From: Pseudomonas sp. S04 | GTDB lineage: Bacteria > Pseudomonadota > Gammaproteobacteria > Pseudomonadales > Pseudomonadaceae | Length of the DNA: 64,000 bases | Reading direction: 5' to 3' | Assembly: GCF_009834545.1 (NCBI RefSeq) | Contig: NZ_CP019427.1 | Coordinates: 5,279,501-5,343,500 of the forward strand | In this document: piece by piece, positions 19,394 through 27,276 of the stretch | How positions within the stretch are numbered: position 1 is the stretch's first letter | Layout: each line of letters opens with the position of its first letter | The notes under the pieces: model-generated | The model's input: the letters and a program-made list of their open reading frames with translations, nothing else | Databases searched by the model: none | Told to the model about the DNA's origin: nothing | Translations under genes and position numbers: made by a program

Positions 19394-19651
19394 ATGACTT
19401 ACTTGATTGATGCATGGCTGGACCGCCCACACCCTTACCTCAGGATCCTGCATCGGGAAACCGGGGAAGTCTGCGCTGTACTGGAAGAAGAAGCCTTGAG
19501 CGAACTGCAGGACCAGGGCGACCTCGACCTCAATGGCCTGAGCTCCAGCGAACCGGTGGTGCTCAAGGAGCTGGTGCGCAACCTGTTTCTGTTCTGCTAT
19601 GCCCGGGCATTGCGCCCGACGCATGATCTGACGCACAAGATCGAAATATGA
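19394..19651 (+). CDS. PA4570-type small conserved protein
   Basis: An 85-residue acidic protein from ATG 19394 (MTYLIDAWLDRPHPYLRILHR), with AAAGGAG ten bases upstream. No signal peptide, membrane segment or known domain is visible. It occupies the position of PA4570 of P. aeruginosa, a gene I recall as iron-starvation induced, which fits the Fur-like site just upstream. Function unknown. Confidence 0.78.
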   Translation: MTYLIDAWLDRPHPYLRILHRETGEVCAVLEEEALSELQDQGDLDLNGLSSSEPVVLKELVRNLFLFCYARALRPTHDLTHKIEI

Positions 19652-19666
19652 TGCAGCACAAAAAAC

Positions 19667-19706
19667 TGTGGGAGCTAGCGCCCGCAAGCGGGCGCTCGCT
19701 CCCACA
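19667..19706. repeat. Single REP hairpin
   Basis: A 40-bp imperfect palindrome with arms beginning TGTGGGAGC and ending GCTCCCACA around GCGCCCGC AA GCGGGCGC. It lies between two convergent genes and may double as a transcript end. Confidence 0.85.
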
Positions 19707-19734
19707 TTAGCCCGATGTCATATCAGGCCGGGTA

Positions 19735-20352
19735 TTACAGAACGTCCAGCAGCTCGACGTCAAATACCAGAACGCTGTGCGGCGGGATGCTGCCAACGCC
19801 TTGAGCGCCGTAAGCCAATTCGCTCGGCACGTACAGACGCCATTTGCTGCCTGCGTTCATCAGTTGCAGGGCTTCGGTCCAGCCAGCGATCACGCCGCCA
19901 ACCGGGAATTCTGCAGGTTGACCACGATCGTAGGAGCTGTCGAACACAGTGCCGTCGATCAGGGTGCCGTGGTAGTGAGTACGCACGGTGTCTTCGCGGG
20001 ATGGCTTGGCGCCTTCACCGGCAGTCAGGACTTCAAATTGCAGACCGGAAGCCAGGGTGGTGATGCCGTCACGCTTGGCGTTTTCAGCCAGGAATGCCAG
20101 GCCTTCACCCGCCGCTGCTTCAGCCTTGGCTGCCGCTTCGGCTTGCATGATTTCACGGATGACCTTGAAGCTGGCCGACATGGCTTCCTGGCCAACGCGG
20201 CTTTCCTTACCGGCGAAAGCGTCGGTCAGACCTGCCAGGATTGCGTCCAGGCTAACGCCCGGTGGCGGGTTGTCGCGCAGCTGGTCGCCCAGCTGACGGC
20301 CGATGCCGTAGCTGACGCGGGTTTCGTCGGTGGACAGATTTACTTCGGACAT
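19735..20352 (-). CDS. fklB: FKBP-type peptidyl-prolyl isomerase (FklB-like)
   Basis: A 205-residue protein from ATG 20352. The N-terminal dimerisation domain (VSYGIGRQLGDQL to about residue 85) precedes a C-terminal FKBP domain with VRTHYHGTLIDGTVFDSSYDRG, GVIAGWTEALQLM and ELAYG. No signal peptide is seen, so it is probably cytoplasmic like FklB. It matches PA4572 in synteny. Confidence 0.92.
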   Translation of the reverse strand: MSEVNLSTDETRVSYGIGRQLGDQLRDNPPPGVSLDAILAGLTDAFAGKESRVGQEAMSASFKVIREIMQAEAAAKAEAAAGEGLAFLAENAKRDGITTLASGLQFEVLTAGEGAKPSREDTVRTHYHGTLIDGTVFDSSYDRGQPAEFPVGGVIAGWTEALQLMNAGSKWRLYVPSELAYGAQGVGSIPPHSVLVFDVELLDVL

Positions 20353-20481
20353 GACACTGCTCCGCTGTGCGGACGGCCCGAGACGTTGCCGTGCGTGCAC
20401 AGCGCATCCCGGAGCGCCCGGAACCAAAAGGGCGAGCAGACTAGCACAGATGCCCGTGCGTTGATCAGGGGGCCAGCACCC

Positions 20482-20784
20482 TCAAGCCGAACGGAAGGCG
20501 ATCGGCACTTTCAGGCTGTCCTCGCTACTGGCGCCCAATCCGCACATCTCGTCGTGGACCGAGGTGTGGACCAGATTGAACGGTAGCTTGGGAAAGGCGT
20601 GGAGCATTTGCCGCGCATGCTCCACCGAGCGCAGGTGCATCATCTGGCCATGGGTGTCGCTCAGCGGGTAGGCCGCGCCGTGCATCCGCGCCTCGAGGAG
20701 ATAGATCCCGCCTTCCATGGAGATCAGATTCAGCTCATCGACCTTGCCGGCGATGGCATAGGCGTTCAACTCTTGCAGGTTCAT
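20482..20784 (-). CDS. DUF6482 family protein
   Basis: A 100-residue protein from ATG 20784 (MNLQELNAYAIAGKVDELNLIS). It reads as a small alpha/beta cytoplasmic protein without signal or membrane segment. The core ISMEGGIYLLEARM...YPLSDTHGQMMHLRSVEHAR matches the pseudomonad PA4573 family. Function unknown. Confidence 0.8.
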   Translation of the reverse strand: MNLQELNAYAIAGKVDELNLISMEGGIYLLEARMHGAAYPLSDTHGQMMHLRSVEHARQMLHAFPKLPFNLVHTSVHDEMCGLGASSEDSLKVPIAFRSA

Positions 20785-20894
20785 GTGCACACCCCGTGCA
20801 TTGGCGAGCCAGGACCCTTACAGGGATAAGCCTCGACGCACCAAAGCACAAGCCGACAACGCTGCCGCCCGTCCGTTTACCACCTGCGGGGTAA

Positions 20895-21383
20895 TCAGTG
20901 CTTGGTCAGTTTGTCCAGGTAGCCCATGGCGAACGCCGAAATCACGAACGTCATGTGAATGATCACGTACCACTTCAGGTGCTCGGGATCGACGTTCTTG
21001 GCGTCCATGAAAATGCGCAGCAAGTGGATCGAGGAAATCGCCACGATCGAGGCCGCGACTTTCATCTTCAGCGAAGACGAATCCATGGTGCCCAGCCAGT
21101 TGAGCTTTTCCTTGGATTCATCGATATCCAGCTGGGACACGAAGTTTTCATAGCCGGAGATCATCACCATCACCAGCAGGCCGCCCACCAGGGCCATGTC
21201 GATCAGCGACAGCAGGACCAGGATCAGGTCCGACTCGGCCATCGAGAAGACGTTGGGGATAACGTGGAAGACTTCCTGAAAGAACTTCAGGGCCAGGGCC
21301 AGCAAACCCAGGGACAGGCCGAAGTAGATAGGGGCCAGCAACCAGCGCGAAGCGTACATTGTGTTTTCGATAAAGCGTTCCAT
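20895..21383 (-). CDS. yqhA: YqhA/UPF0114 inner-membrane protein
   Basis: A 162-residue protein with four hydrophobic segments: N-terminal [40 protein letters not shown] followed by the signature SGYENFVS, then [17 protein letters not shown] and [20 protein letters not shown]. This is the UPF0114 (TIGR00645) family; role unknown. It is the PA4574 equivalent. Confidence 0.93.
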   Translation of the reverse strand: MERFIENTMYASRWLLAPIYFGLSLGLLALALKFFQEVFHVIPNVFSMAESDLILVLLSLIDMALVGGLLVMVMISGYENFVSQLDIDESKEKLNWLGTMDSSSLKMKVAASIVAISSIHLLRIFMDAKNVDPEHLKWYVIIHMTFVISAFAMGYLDKLTKH

Positions 21384-21540
21384 TAAATCTCACACCAAGG
21401 CTGGAAATGGCGGCGAGTATACCAGCCGCTCAAACACCCATAAACCGCTGGCAAATCCATAACCTGGAAGTCTGACCGAGGGTTTTCTGCTAGTGTCCAA
21501 AGCGTTCGCACCCACGTGCGTCGTACGGGAATACTGGAAA

Positions 21541-23370
21541 ATGGATGTGCGCTTACCCTTGACGACGATCGGCCTGTGCCTGGTGGCGCTGCTCAGCGGC
21601 TGCTCGCCCGCGGACGAAAAGCCTGCGCAAAGCCTTGAAGACAAGACCGCCCAGTTCGAAAAGTCACTGGACGCCATCACCGATCCCAAGCTCAAGGATG
21701 CCGTATCCAGCCTCGGCGGCTCCTTGCTGCTGCTCGAACGCGCCCAACAGAAGCTGGCCGCCAAGCCGGTCGAAACCGAGTACGGTGACGACGCCATGGC
21801 ATTGCTCCGGCACTACGCAAGCCCGCAGGCGCTGGTCGACACCTACATCAATGGCCTGATCGTCCTGCGCAAGGATGCCAGCTCCGACTACCTGACCGAC
21901 CTGCAACCGGTGTTCCCGTTCAACTTCAACATGCCCTCGGAGTTTCCCTTCCCCCACGGCCTGGAATGGCAATCGGTCACTCTTAGCAACAAGCAGGTCA
22001 TCCCCTTCCAGGCCGAATGGTCGGAAACCGACCCCGGCATTCAGCTGAGCCCCTCTAGCTCGAGCTTGACCGCCCCGGATGACCTGACCCTCGCCTACCC
22101 CTTTGTCGAGGGACTGGAGGTGGCCAACAGCAGCCAGCCACAACCCCTGACCCTGCAAGGCAAGGTCGAAGTGATCGCACCGCACAAGGTCGCGACCTTC
22201 AACCTGAGCAAAAAGGACATCGGGCTTACACGGACCGAGGCCAACCTCAGCGTCACCCTGCACAGCCTCGAGAACAACTACGCCGAAATTACGGTCGACA
22301 ACCGCGCAGCGCTGGCCCCAGAGGTCGGCGACACCCCGCTCAATCCGCTGATCGTCCAGGCCCGGGACCAGACCGGGCAGTTCCTCGCACGCGCCGGCTC
22401 GATCAACGAAGACTCCGCACAAATAGCCTTCTATCAAAACCAACTGGCCGAGATGCAAAAACAGACCGCCTGGAGCGAGGCACTGGAAAAGCAGCTTAAT
22501 GACGAACTGCAAGCCTTCGAGCGCCAGCAGAGCCATCATTACACCAAGGTCTACTTCAATGGCCCCATCGACAGCCTGGAAGTCAACGTGCTGGATTTTT
22601 CCGCCGCCACCGTGACCCGCAAGGAACTGGATCTGCCCGTCAGGCGTTTTGACCGCAACACCACCGACAAAACCATTCAAAGCCTCACCCCGCCCGTGGT
22701 GGTCTATGACGACCAGGCCGGCAACTGGCTCAAAGGCGCGAGCCTGGACGCGCAGCAACTGAAAAACAGTATTCGCATCACCCAGTCGGTGGAGGACGCC
22801 AGTGCCGCGCGCATTCAGTTCGACCACCCCAGCAGCTTCAACGATGAACTGCTCGGTAGCTCATTCAGCCCCGGCCCGACTCCGTTGACCTTCTTTACCC
22901 AGAATGACGATGGCCAGCGTGGCACTCCCATCGAGTTGCCAGCCGAAGCCTTCGAAATCGATCCATTACACGCCACCATCACCTACGACCTGACCCTGTT
23001 CCCCGAAACCCCGGCCTACGCCGTGGGCTCCATGCCACTGTTTCTCGCCGATATCGAAAAGCACAGCCTCGACGCCAGCAAACTACCCAAAGGCCTGGAG
23101 CTCAGGGGTAACGCCCTGCTGGTCGACCAGAAGGTTTTCCCCGCGCAGGACTGGCGCTTCTTCGCCAAGGACGCGAGCGGCAACTACCTGAAGGAAATTC
23201 TGCTGGTCAGTCATGACGCCAACACAGAGGGCCCCGCAGTGCTGGACGTGCACTACTTCTATGGTCAGCCGAGCCAATTGGAAAGCTACCAACGCACCGA
23301 CCTGGAAACCATCGAGTATGGCTTTGAGGTCAAGCTCGACAAGGTGCAGAACCCCACCCCTGCCGAGTGA
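21541..23370 (+). CDS. Large outer-membrane-type lipoprotein of unknown function
   Basis: 609 residues from ATG 21541. The signal peptide ends in lipobox LLSGC (Cys21) with Ser at +2, predicting outer-membrane retention. The body contains several beta-rich stretches and a Gln/Glu-rich helical region near residues 300-340 (FYQNQLAEMQKQTAWSEALE) that could be a coiled coil. A repeated wording (VVYDDQAGNWLKGASLD, RFFAKDASGNYLKEIL) hints at related C-terminal modules. I do not recognise the family. It sits between the PA4574- and PA4575-type genes, where P. aeruginosa has none. Confidence 0.82.
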   Translation: MDVRLPLTTIGLCLVALLSGCSPADEKPAQSLEDKTAQFEKSLDAITDPKLKDAVSSLGGSLLLLERAQQKLAAKPVETEYGDDAMALLRHYASPQALVDTYINGLIVLRKDASSDYLTDLQPVFPFNFNMPSEFPFPHGLEWQSVTLSNKQVIPFQAEWSETDPGIQLSPSSSSLTAPDDLTLAYPFVEGLEVANSSQPQPLTLQGKVEVIAPHKVATFNLSKKDIGLTRTEANLSVTLHSLENNYAEITVDNRAALAPEVGDTPLNPLIVQARDQTGQFLARAGSINEDSAQIAFYQNQLAEMQKQTAWSEALEKQLNDELQAFERQQSHHYTKVYFNGPIDSLEVNVLDFSAATVTRKELDLPVRRFDRNTTDKTIQSLTPPVVVYDDQAGNWLKGASLDAQQLKNSIRITQSVEDASAARIQFDHPSSFNDELLGSSFSPGPTPLTFFTQNDDGQRGTPIELPAEAFEIDPLHATITYDLTLFPETPAYAVGSMPLFLADIEKHSLDASKLPKGLELRGNALLVDQKVFPAQDWRFFAKDASGNYLKEILLVSHDANTEGPAVLDVHYFYGQPSQLESYQRTDLETIEYGFEVKLDKVQNPTPAE

Positions 23371-23372
23371 GG

Positions 23373-23714
23373 TCAATGCCTTGGAGTCGAATCGAAACCA
23401 TCCTGGTTGCGGTACCGGCCGCCGTTGATTTCCCGTAGCTGGGCTTGCAGGTGCAAGCACCAGATCTGCGGGTCGTCGGCCAGTTGATAACCATGCAGGG
23501 TCAGGCTTTCAACGATGGTATCGAGTATCGATTCAGCCACAAAAGGGCCATGAAACGGGCCTTGGGCCTTGATCGCCGAAGGCTGTTCGCCTGCCATGCC
23601 GGCAGCAAACAGCAAGGTCCACATGCCAGTATCGCCGGCGAGCGGGCGCACACTGCATTCGATCCGGGTCACGAGACCCAGGCATTGGCGGGTAAGGCAG
23701 AGGTTGCGCGACAT
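23373..23714 (-). CDS. PA4575-family protein
   Basis: A 113-residue protein, MSRNLCLTRQCLGLVTRIEC..., convergent with the lipoprotein gene and only 2 bp from its stop. There is no signal peptide or membrane segment. The context (next to the Lon-family protease) and the sequence match the short pseudomonad PA4575 family of unknown function. Confidence 0.7.
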   Translation of the reverse strand: MSRNLCLTRQCLGLVTRIECSVRPLAGDTGMWTLLFAAGMAGEQPSAIKAQGPFHGPFVAESILDTIVESLTLHGYQLADDPQIWCLHLQAQLREINGGRYRNQDGFDSTPRH

Positions 23715-23895
23715 GGCGGCGACCCTCGATAGATCCGGTATTCAGCCTCCACGCGAAGGCTGTCTCGATCCAGTGATAACTGTCGATATCCTAGACCTGA
23801 GCATAGAAGAAAAGTCGAATCAGCAAGTTGCCGAGGGTAACGAAGCGCCGAATGGTCGCTGTTGGTTTTTTGACGTCATTCGCTGCGCCATAAAA

Positions 23896-23960
23896 AAGGA
23901 GCAAGGCTTACCCACGAAGGCGTCATTTCGTACGCATTCGCGGGTAAGCCTTGCTCCTAC
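23896..23960. repeat. REPIN-like inverted repeat
   Basis: GGAGCAAGGCTTACCC (23898-23913) and its exact inverse GGGTAAGCCTTGCTCC (23942-23957) enclose 28 bp, with inner CGAA/TTCG extending the stem. It is adjacent to the 3' end of the Lon-family protease gene. Confidence 0.85.
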
Positions 23961-23979
23961 AGCGGGTAGATGACTGGGA

Positions 23980-26418
23980 TCAAGCCGGCTTGGCTTCGGC
24001 CAGCGCCTCCTGCGCCAGTTCTTTCTCGGCCTCCTTCAAGTCCTCTTCGCTGATCATTTCCGCGATCACTCGCAAACGCTCGACCACCCGTGCGTTGACG
24101 CTGCCCTCAGGGAACTGGCCCTCCTCGTCCGGCTCACCGGCCGGCTCGCCAACCAGCAGGCTCAATGCCTCGTCGGCCTGGCGCACCGCATACACATGGA
24201 ACTGCCCGGCCCGCACCGCCGCCAGGACCTTCTCATCGAGCATCAGCGTGGCCACGTTGGCCTGCGGGATGATTGCGCCCTGCTCACCGGTCAGTCCGCG
24301 AGCTTCGCACAGCCGGAAGAAGCCTTCGATTTTCTCGTTGACCCCACCCACTGCCTGTACTTCGCCGAACTGGTTGATCGAGCCGGTGATGGCGAAGCAC
24401 TGCTTGAGCGGCGTCTTCGACAAGGCCGAGATCAGCGTACATGCCTCGCCCAACGACGCACTGTCGCCGTCGACATAACCGTAGGACTGCTCCAGGGCAA
24501 TACTCGCCGAGATCGCCAACGGGAATTCCTGGGCATAACGACTGCCCAGGTAACCGGTGAGGATCATCACGCCCTTGGAGTGAATCGGCTGCCCGAGGTT
24601 GACCTCTCGCTCGATGTCGACGATGCCACTGCCACCCGGGTAGACCGTCGCGGAAATCCGCGCCGGAACGCCGAAGGCCGAGTCACCCACTTCCAGCACC
24701 GTCAGCCCGTTGCATTTGCCCACGGCCGCGCCAGCGGTGTCGATCAGGATGATCCCCGCCAGCATGTCATCGAGAATCCGTGCCGAGACGCGCCCGGTAC
24801 GGGTGGCCTTGGCCTTGAGTGCACGCTCGATATGCCCGGCGTCGGTCATTTCGTCGCCGGCCAGGTGCCGGATGAAGTCCGCCTCGCTGACCAACTGGAA
24901 CAGGTCGCCGATGCGTGCCGACAGACGCCCCTGGTGCTCGGCCAGGCGCGCACTGTAAGTCGCCAGGCGCGCCACCGCATCGGCGGTCAGCGGGGCCATG
25001 CCTTCTTCCGAAGTGCGAGTCTTGAGCAACTGGGCGAACTGCTCCAGGCTCTCGTCGACCATTGGAATGTCTTCGTCGAAATCCACCAGCACCCGGAACA
25101 TCTCCTGGAAGTCCGGATCCAGGTCCTGCAGCGTGTAGTACAGCTGGCGGGCGCCAATGATGACCACCTTGACCTGCAACGGAATGTGTTGCGGCGTCAG
25201 CGTCACCGTGGCCAGGCGGCCCATCTCCCCGAGTGGCGATTCCATTTTCAGCTTGCGCGACTGCAGGGCACGCTTGAGCGCATCCCACACGAACGGCTCA
25301 CTGAGCATTTTTTCCGCTTCCAGGATCAGGAACCCACCATTGGCCCGGTGCAAGGCACCGGGTCGCAGTTGACGATAGGTGGTATAGAGCGCGCCCTGAT
25401 CGGTGCTGTACTCGATGCGGCCGAACAGGTTTTCGTAGGTCGGGTGCGGTTCAAACACCACCGGCGCACCGCCACTGACCGAATGCCCCACCACCAGGCT
25501 CGGCGCGTATTGCTCCTCCAGCAGTTTACGGGCGACGGCGTCGGTCTTGCTGTCGTCGACCAGTTGCTCGACCACGGTCTTGAGCAAGTACACCTGCATC
25601 GCCTGCAGGTAACCGCACACCGCTGCATTTTCCGCGTACTTTTCCGACAGCGGCGCAAGCAATGGCTGCAAGGCCAGGGTGATGGTTTCTTCGTTCAGGT
25701 GACGCATCTGATTGCTGGATTCACGCTTCCACTGCGGCAGGCTGGCGAGCTCCTCGTTGAGTCGCTCTTCAAGCCCGGAAATATCTTCGTGGAACTGCTC
25801 ACGCACCGCTTCCGGCAACTGGGCGAACTCAGCCTCATCCAGCGCCTTACCCTCACTCATCGGAGTGAAGGCAATATTGGTGCTGTCGCGGTACAGCGCG
25901 ACTTCTTTCTCCAGTGCCAGACGCTCGATCACATCCAGTGCACGGTCGTAGCGCTGGTTGAACGCGCGGTCGATGGCGCTTTTCTTTTGCTGGTAGGACG
26001 GGTGTTCAAAGACCGCAGGAAAGGTCGCGAGTAAGTTGTCGATCAGGCCATTGATATCGGCGATGAATGCACCGGCCGTGCCCGAGGGCAACTCCAGGGC
26101 GCGGGGTTCGCGTGGCTCATCGAAATTGTTGACGTAGACCCAGTCCGCCGGGGTCTGCAGGCGCTTGCCTTCGGCCTTGAGGTACCGTTTGACGAACGAG
26201 AACCGACCAGTGCCAGGCTCACCCATGACAAACACGTTGTAACCGGGGCGTGGCATGGCCACACCGAACTGCAAGGCTTCGACCGCGCGTTCCTGGCCGA
26301 GCACACCGCGAAAAGGCTCCAGATCATTGGTGGTAGAGAAGCTGAACTGTTCAGCGGAAAACGGACGGGTCAGCGCTTCGGGCGCTAGACGCAAGCTGGC
26401 AGCAACAGGATCAGGCAT
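23980..26418 (-). CDS. Lon-family AAA+ ATP-dependent protease (LonB/LapA-like)
   Basis: An 812-residue protein: N-terminal AAA_32-type ATPase domain and C-terminal Lon protease domain. The catalytic Ser653 (GDSASLGE) and Lys696 (GGVNEKIEG) are 43 residues apart, exactly as in E. coli Lon (S679, K722). The loop in Walker A position is GEPGTGRFS (66-74), with Arg72 where Lys is usual. It lacks the Lon N-terminal LAN domain, as expected for this family (PA4576, E. coli YcbZ-like). No membrane helices are seen. Confidence 0.9.
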   Translation of the reverse strand: MPDPVAASLRLAPEALTRPFSAEQFSFSTTNDLEPFRGVLGQERAVEALQFGVAMPRPGYNVFVMGEPGTGRFSFVKRYLKAEGKRLQTPADWVYVNNFDEPREPRALELPSGTAGAFIADINGLIDNLLATFPAVFEHPSYQQKKSAIDRAFNQRYDRALDVIERLALEKEVALYRDSTNIAFTPMSEGKALDEAEFAQLPEAVREQFHEDISGLEERLNEELASLPQWKRESSNQMRHLNEETITLALQPLLAPLSEKYAENAAVCGYLQAMQVYLLKTVVEQLVDDSKTDAVARKLLEEQYAPSLVVGHSVSGGAPVVFEPHPTYENLFGRIEYSTDQGALYTTYRQLRPGALHRANGGFLILEAEKMLSEPFVWDALKRALQSRKLKMESPLGEMGRLATVTLTPQHIPLQVKVVIIGARQLYYTLQDLDPDFQEMFRVLVDFDEDIPMVDESLEQFAQLLKTRTSEEGMAPLTADAVARLATYSARLAEHQGRLSARIGDLFQLVSEADFIRHLAGDEMTDAGHIERALKAKATRTGRVSARILDDMLAGIILIDTAGAAVGKCNGLTVLEVGDSAFGVPARISATVYPGGSGIVDIEREVNLGQPIHSKGVMILTGYLGSRYAQEFPLAISASIALEQSYGYVDGDSASLGEACTLISALSKTPLKQCFAITGSINQFGEVQAVGGVNEKIEGFFRLCEARGLTGEQGAIIPQANVATLMLDEKVLAAVRAGQFHVYAVRQADEALSLLVGEPAGEPDEEGQFPEGSVNARVVERLRVIAEMISEEDLKEAEKELAQEALAEAKPA

Positions 26419-26695
26419 CGGGCTTCCTTACATCAGGCGGGGCAGTTGGAGGCATTCTGGCGCTGCCTGCACCTGACTGGCAAGGCGCGCCTTGGGTAAA
26501 AGCATAGTCAAACGCCGAACCCTACCCAGGCGCCGGCTAAATCACTGGTTTGAGGAATATTTTTCCAAAAAACCACGGAACCCACGGAACCTGCCTAAAC
26601 TCCAAACTGCGCGGCTGGACTAATAACCGGCCCACTGATGCCAAATTGGCCTCAGAACTCCTGTCCATTGGTACGCACATAAAGAGAACAAAGCT

Positions 26696-27184
26696 ATGAA
26701 ACGGATTCTTCTTGGTACTCTCTTCACCGCTGTATCCCTCAACGCCATGGCGCAGGCGCCAGGCGGTCCGGATTGCGGTTGGGGCAACATGCTGTTTGAA
26801 GGTCAGCGTGGCACCCCGGCTCACTTCCTGGCTTCCACCACCAACGGCACCTCCGGCAACGCCACGTTCGGCATGACCTCCGGCACCAACGGCTGCGCGA
26901 CCAACGCTGCGCTGACCTATGGTGGCAAGTCCTGGTTCGCCATGAACGGCATGATAAACGAGCTGTCCGAAGACATGGCCAAGGGTCAGGGTGAAGCACT
27001 GACCACTTACGCTGTGGTCCTGGGCGTCGCACCGGAAGACCGTGCGCACTTCGCCGCCGTTACCCACGAACATTTCCAGCAGATCTTCAGCAAGGCTGAC
27101 GTGACCGCTGAAGATGTGCATACCAATACCCTGGCCGTACTCAAGGCCGATACTCGCCTGGCCAAATACGCCACCCCAGCTTAA
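26696..27184 (+). CDS. DUF3015 exported protein
   Basis: A 162-residue secreted protein. The signal peptide MKRILLGTLFTAVSLNAMA is followed by QAPGGPDCGWGNMLFEGQRG. The DCGWGNM and GTNGCATNAALT segments are DUF3015 hallmarks, with two conserved Cys. It precedes the DUF4105 gene as in P. aeruginosa (PA4578-PA4579). Function unknown. It has its own terminator. Confidence 0.9.
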   Translation: MKRILLGTLFTAVSLNAMAQAPGGPDCGWGNMLFEGQRGTPAHFLASTTNGTSGNATFGMTSGTNGCATNAALTYGGKSWFAMNGMINELSEDMAKGQGEALTTYAVVLGVAPEDRAHFAAVTHEHFQQIFSKADVTAEDVHTNTLAVLKADTRLAKYATPA

Positions 27185-27194
27185 GCTCGACCTC

Positions 27195-27228
27195 ACCCGC
27201 CCTCTCACCGGGGCGGGTTTTGTTTTTT
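27195..27228 (+). terminator. Terminator after the DUF3015 gene
   Basis: ACCCGCC (27195-27201), an 10-base loop and GGCGGGT (27212-27218) followed by a T-rich run. Confidence 0.88.
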
Positions 27229-27276
27229 GGACCTGACTGCATTTGGTCTTTATTTTTTCGACTTAAGTTGCCCACC

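Noticed and set aside
24196..26034. 612-codon frame opposite the Lon-family protease
   Set aside because: A shadow of a gene with an intact catalytic dyad. No own start or domain.
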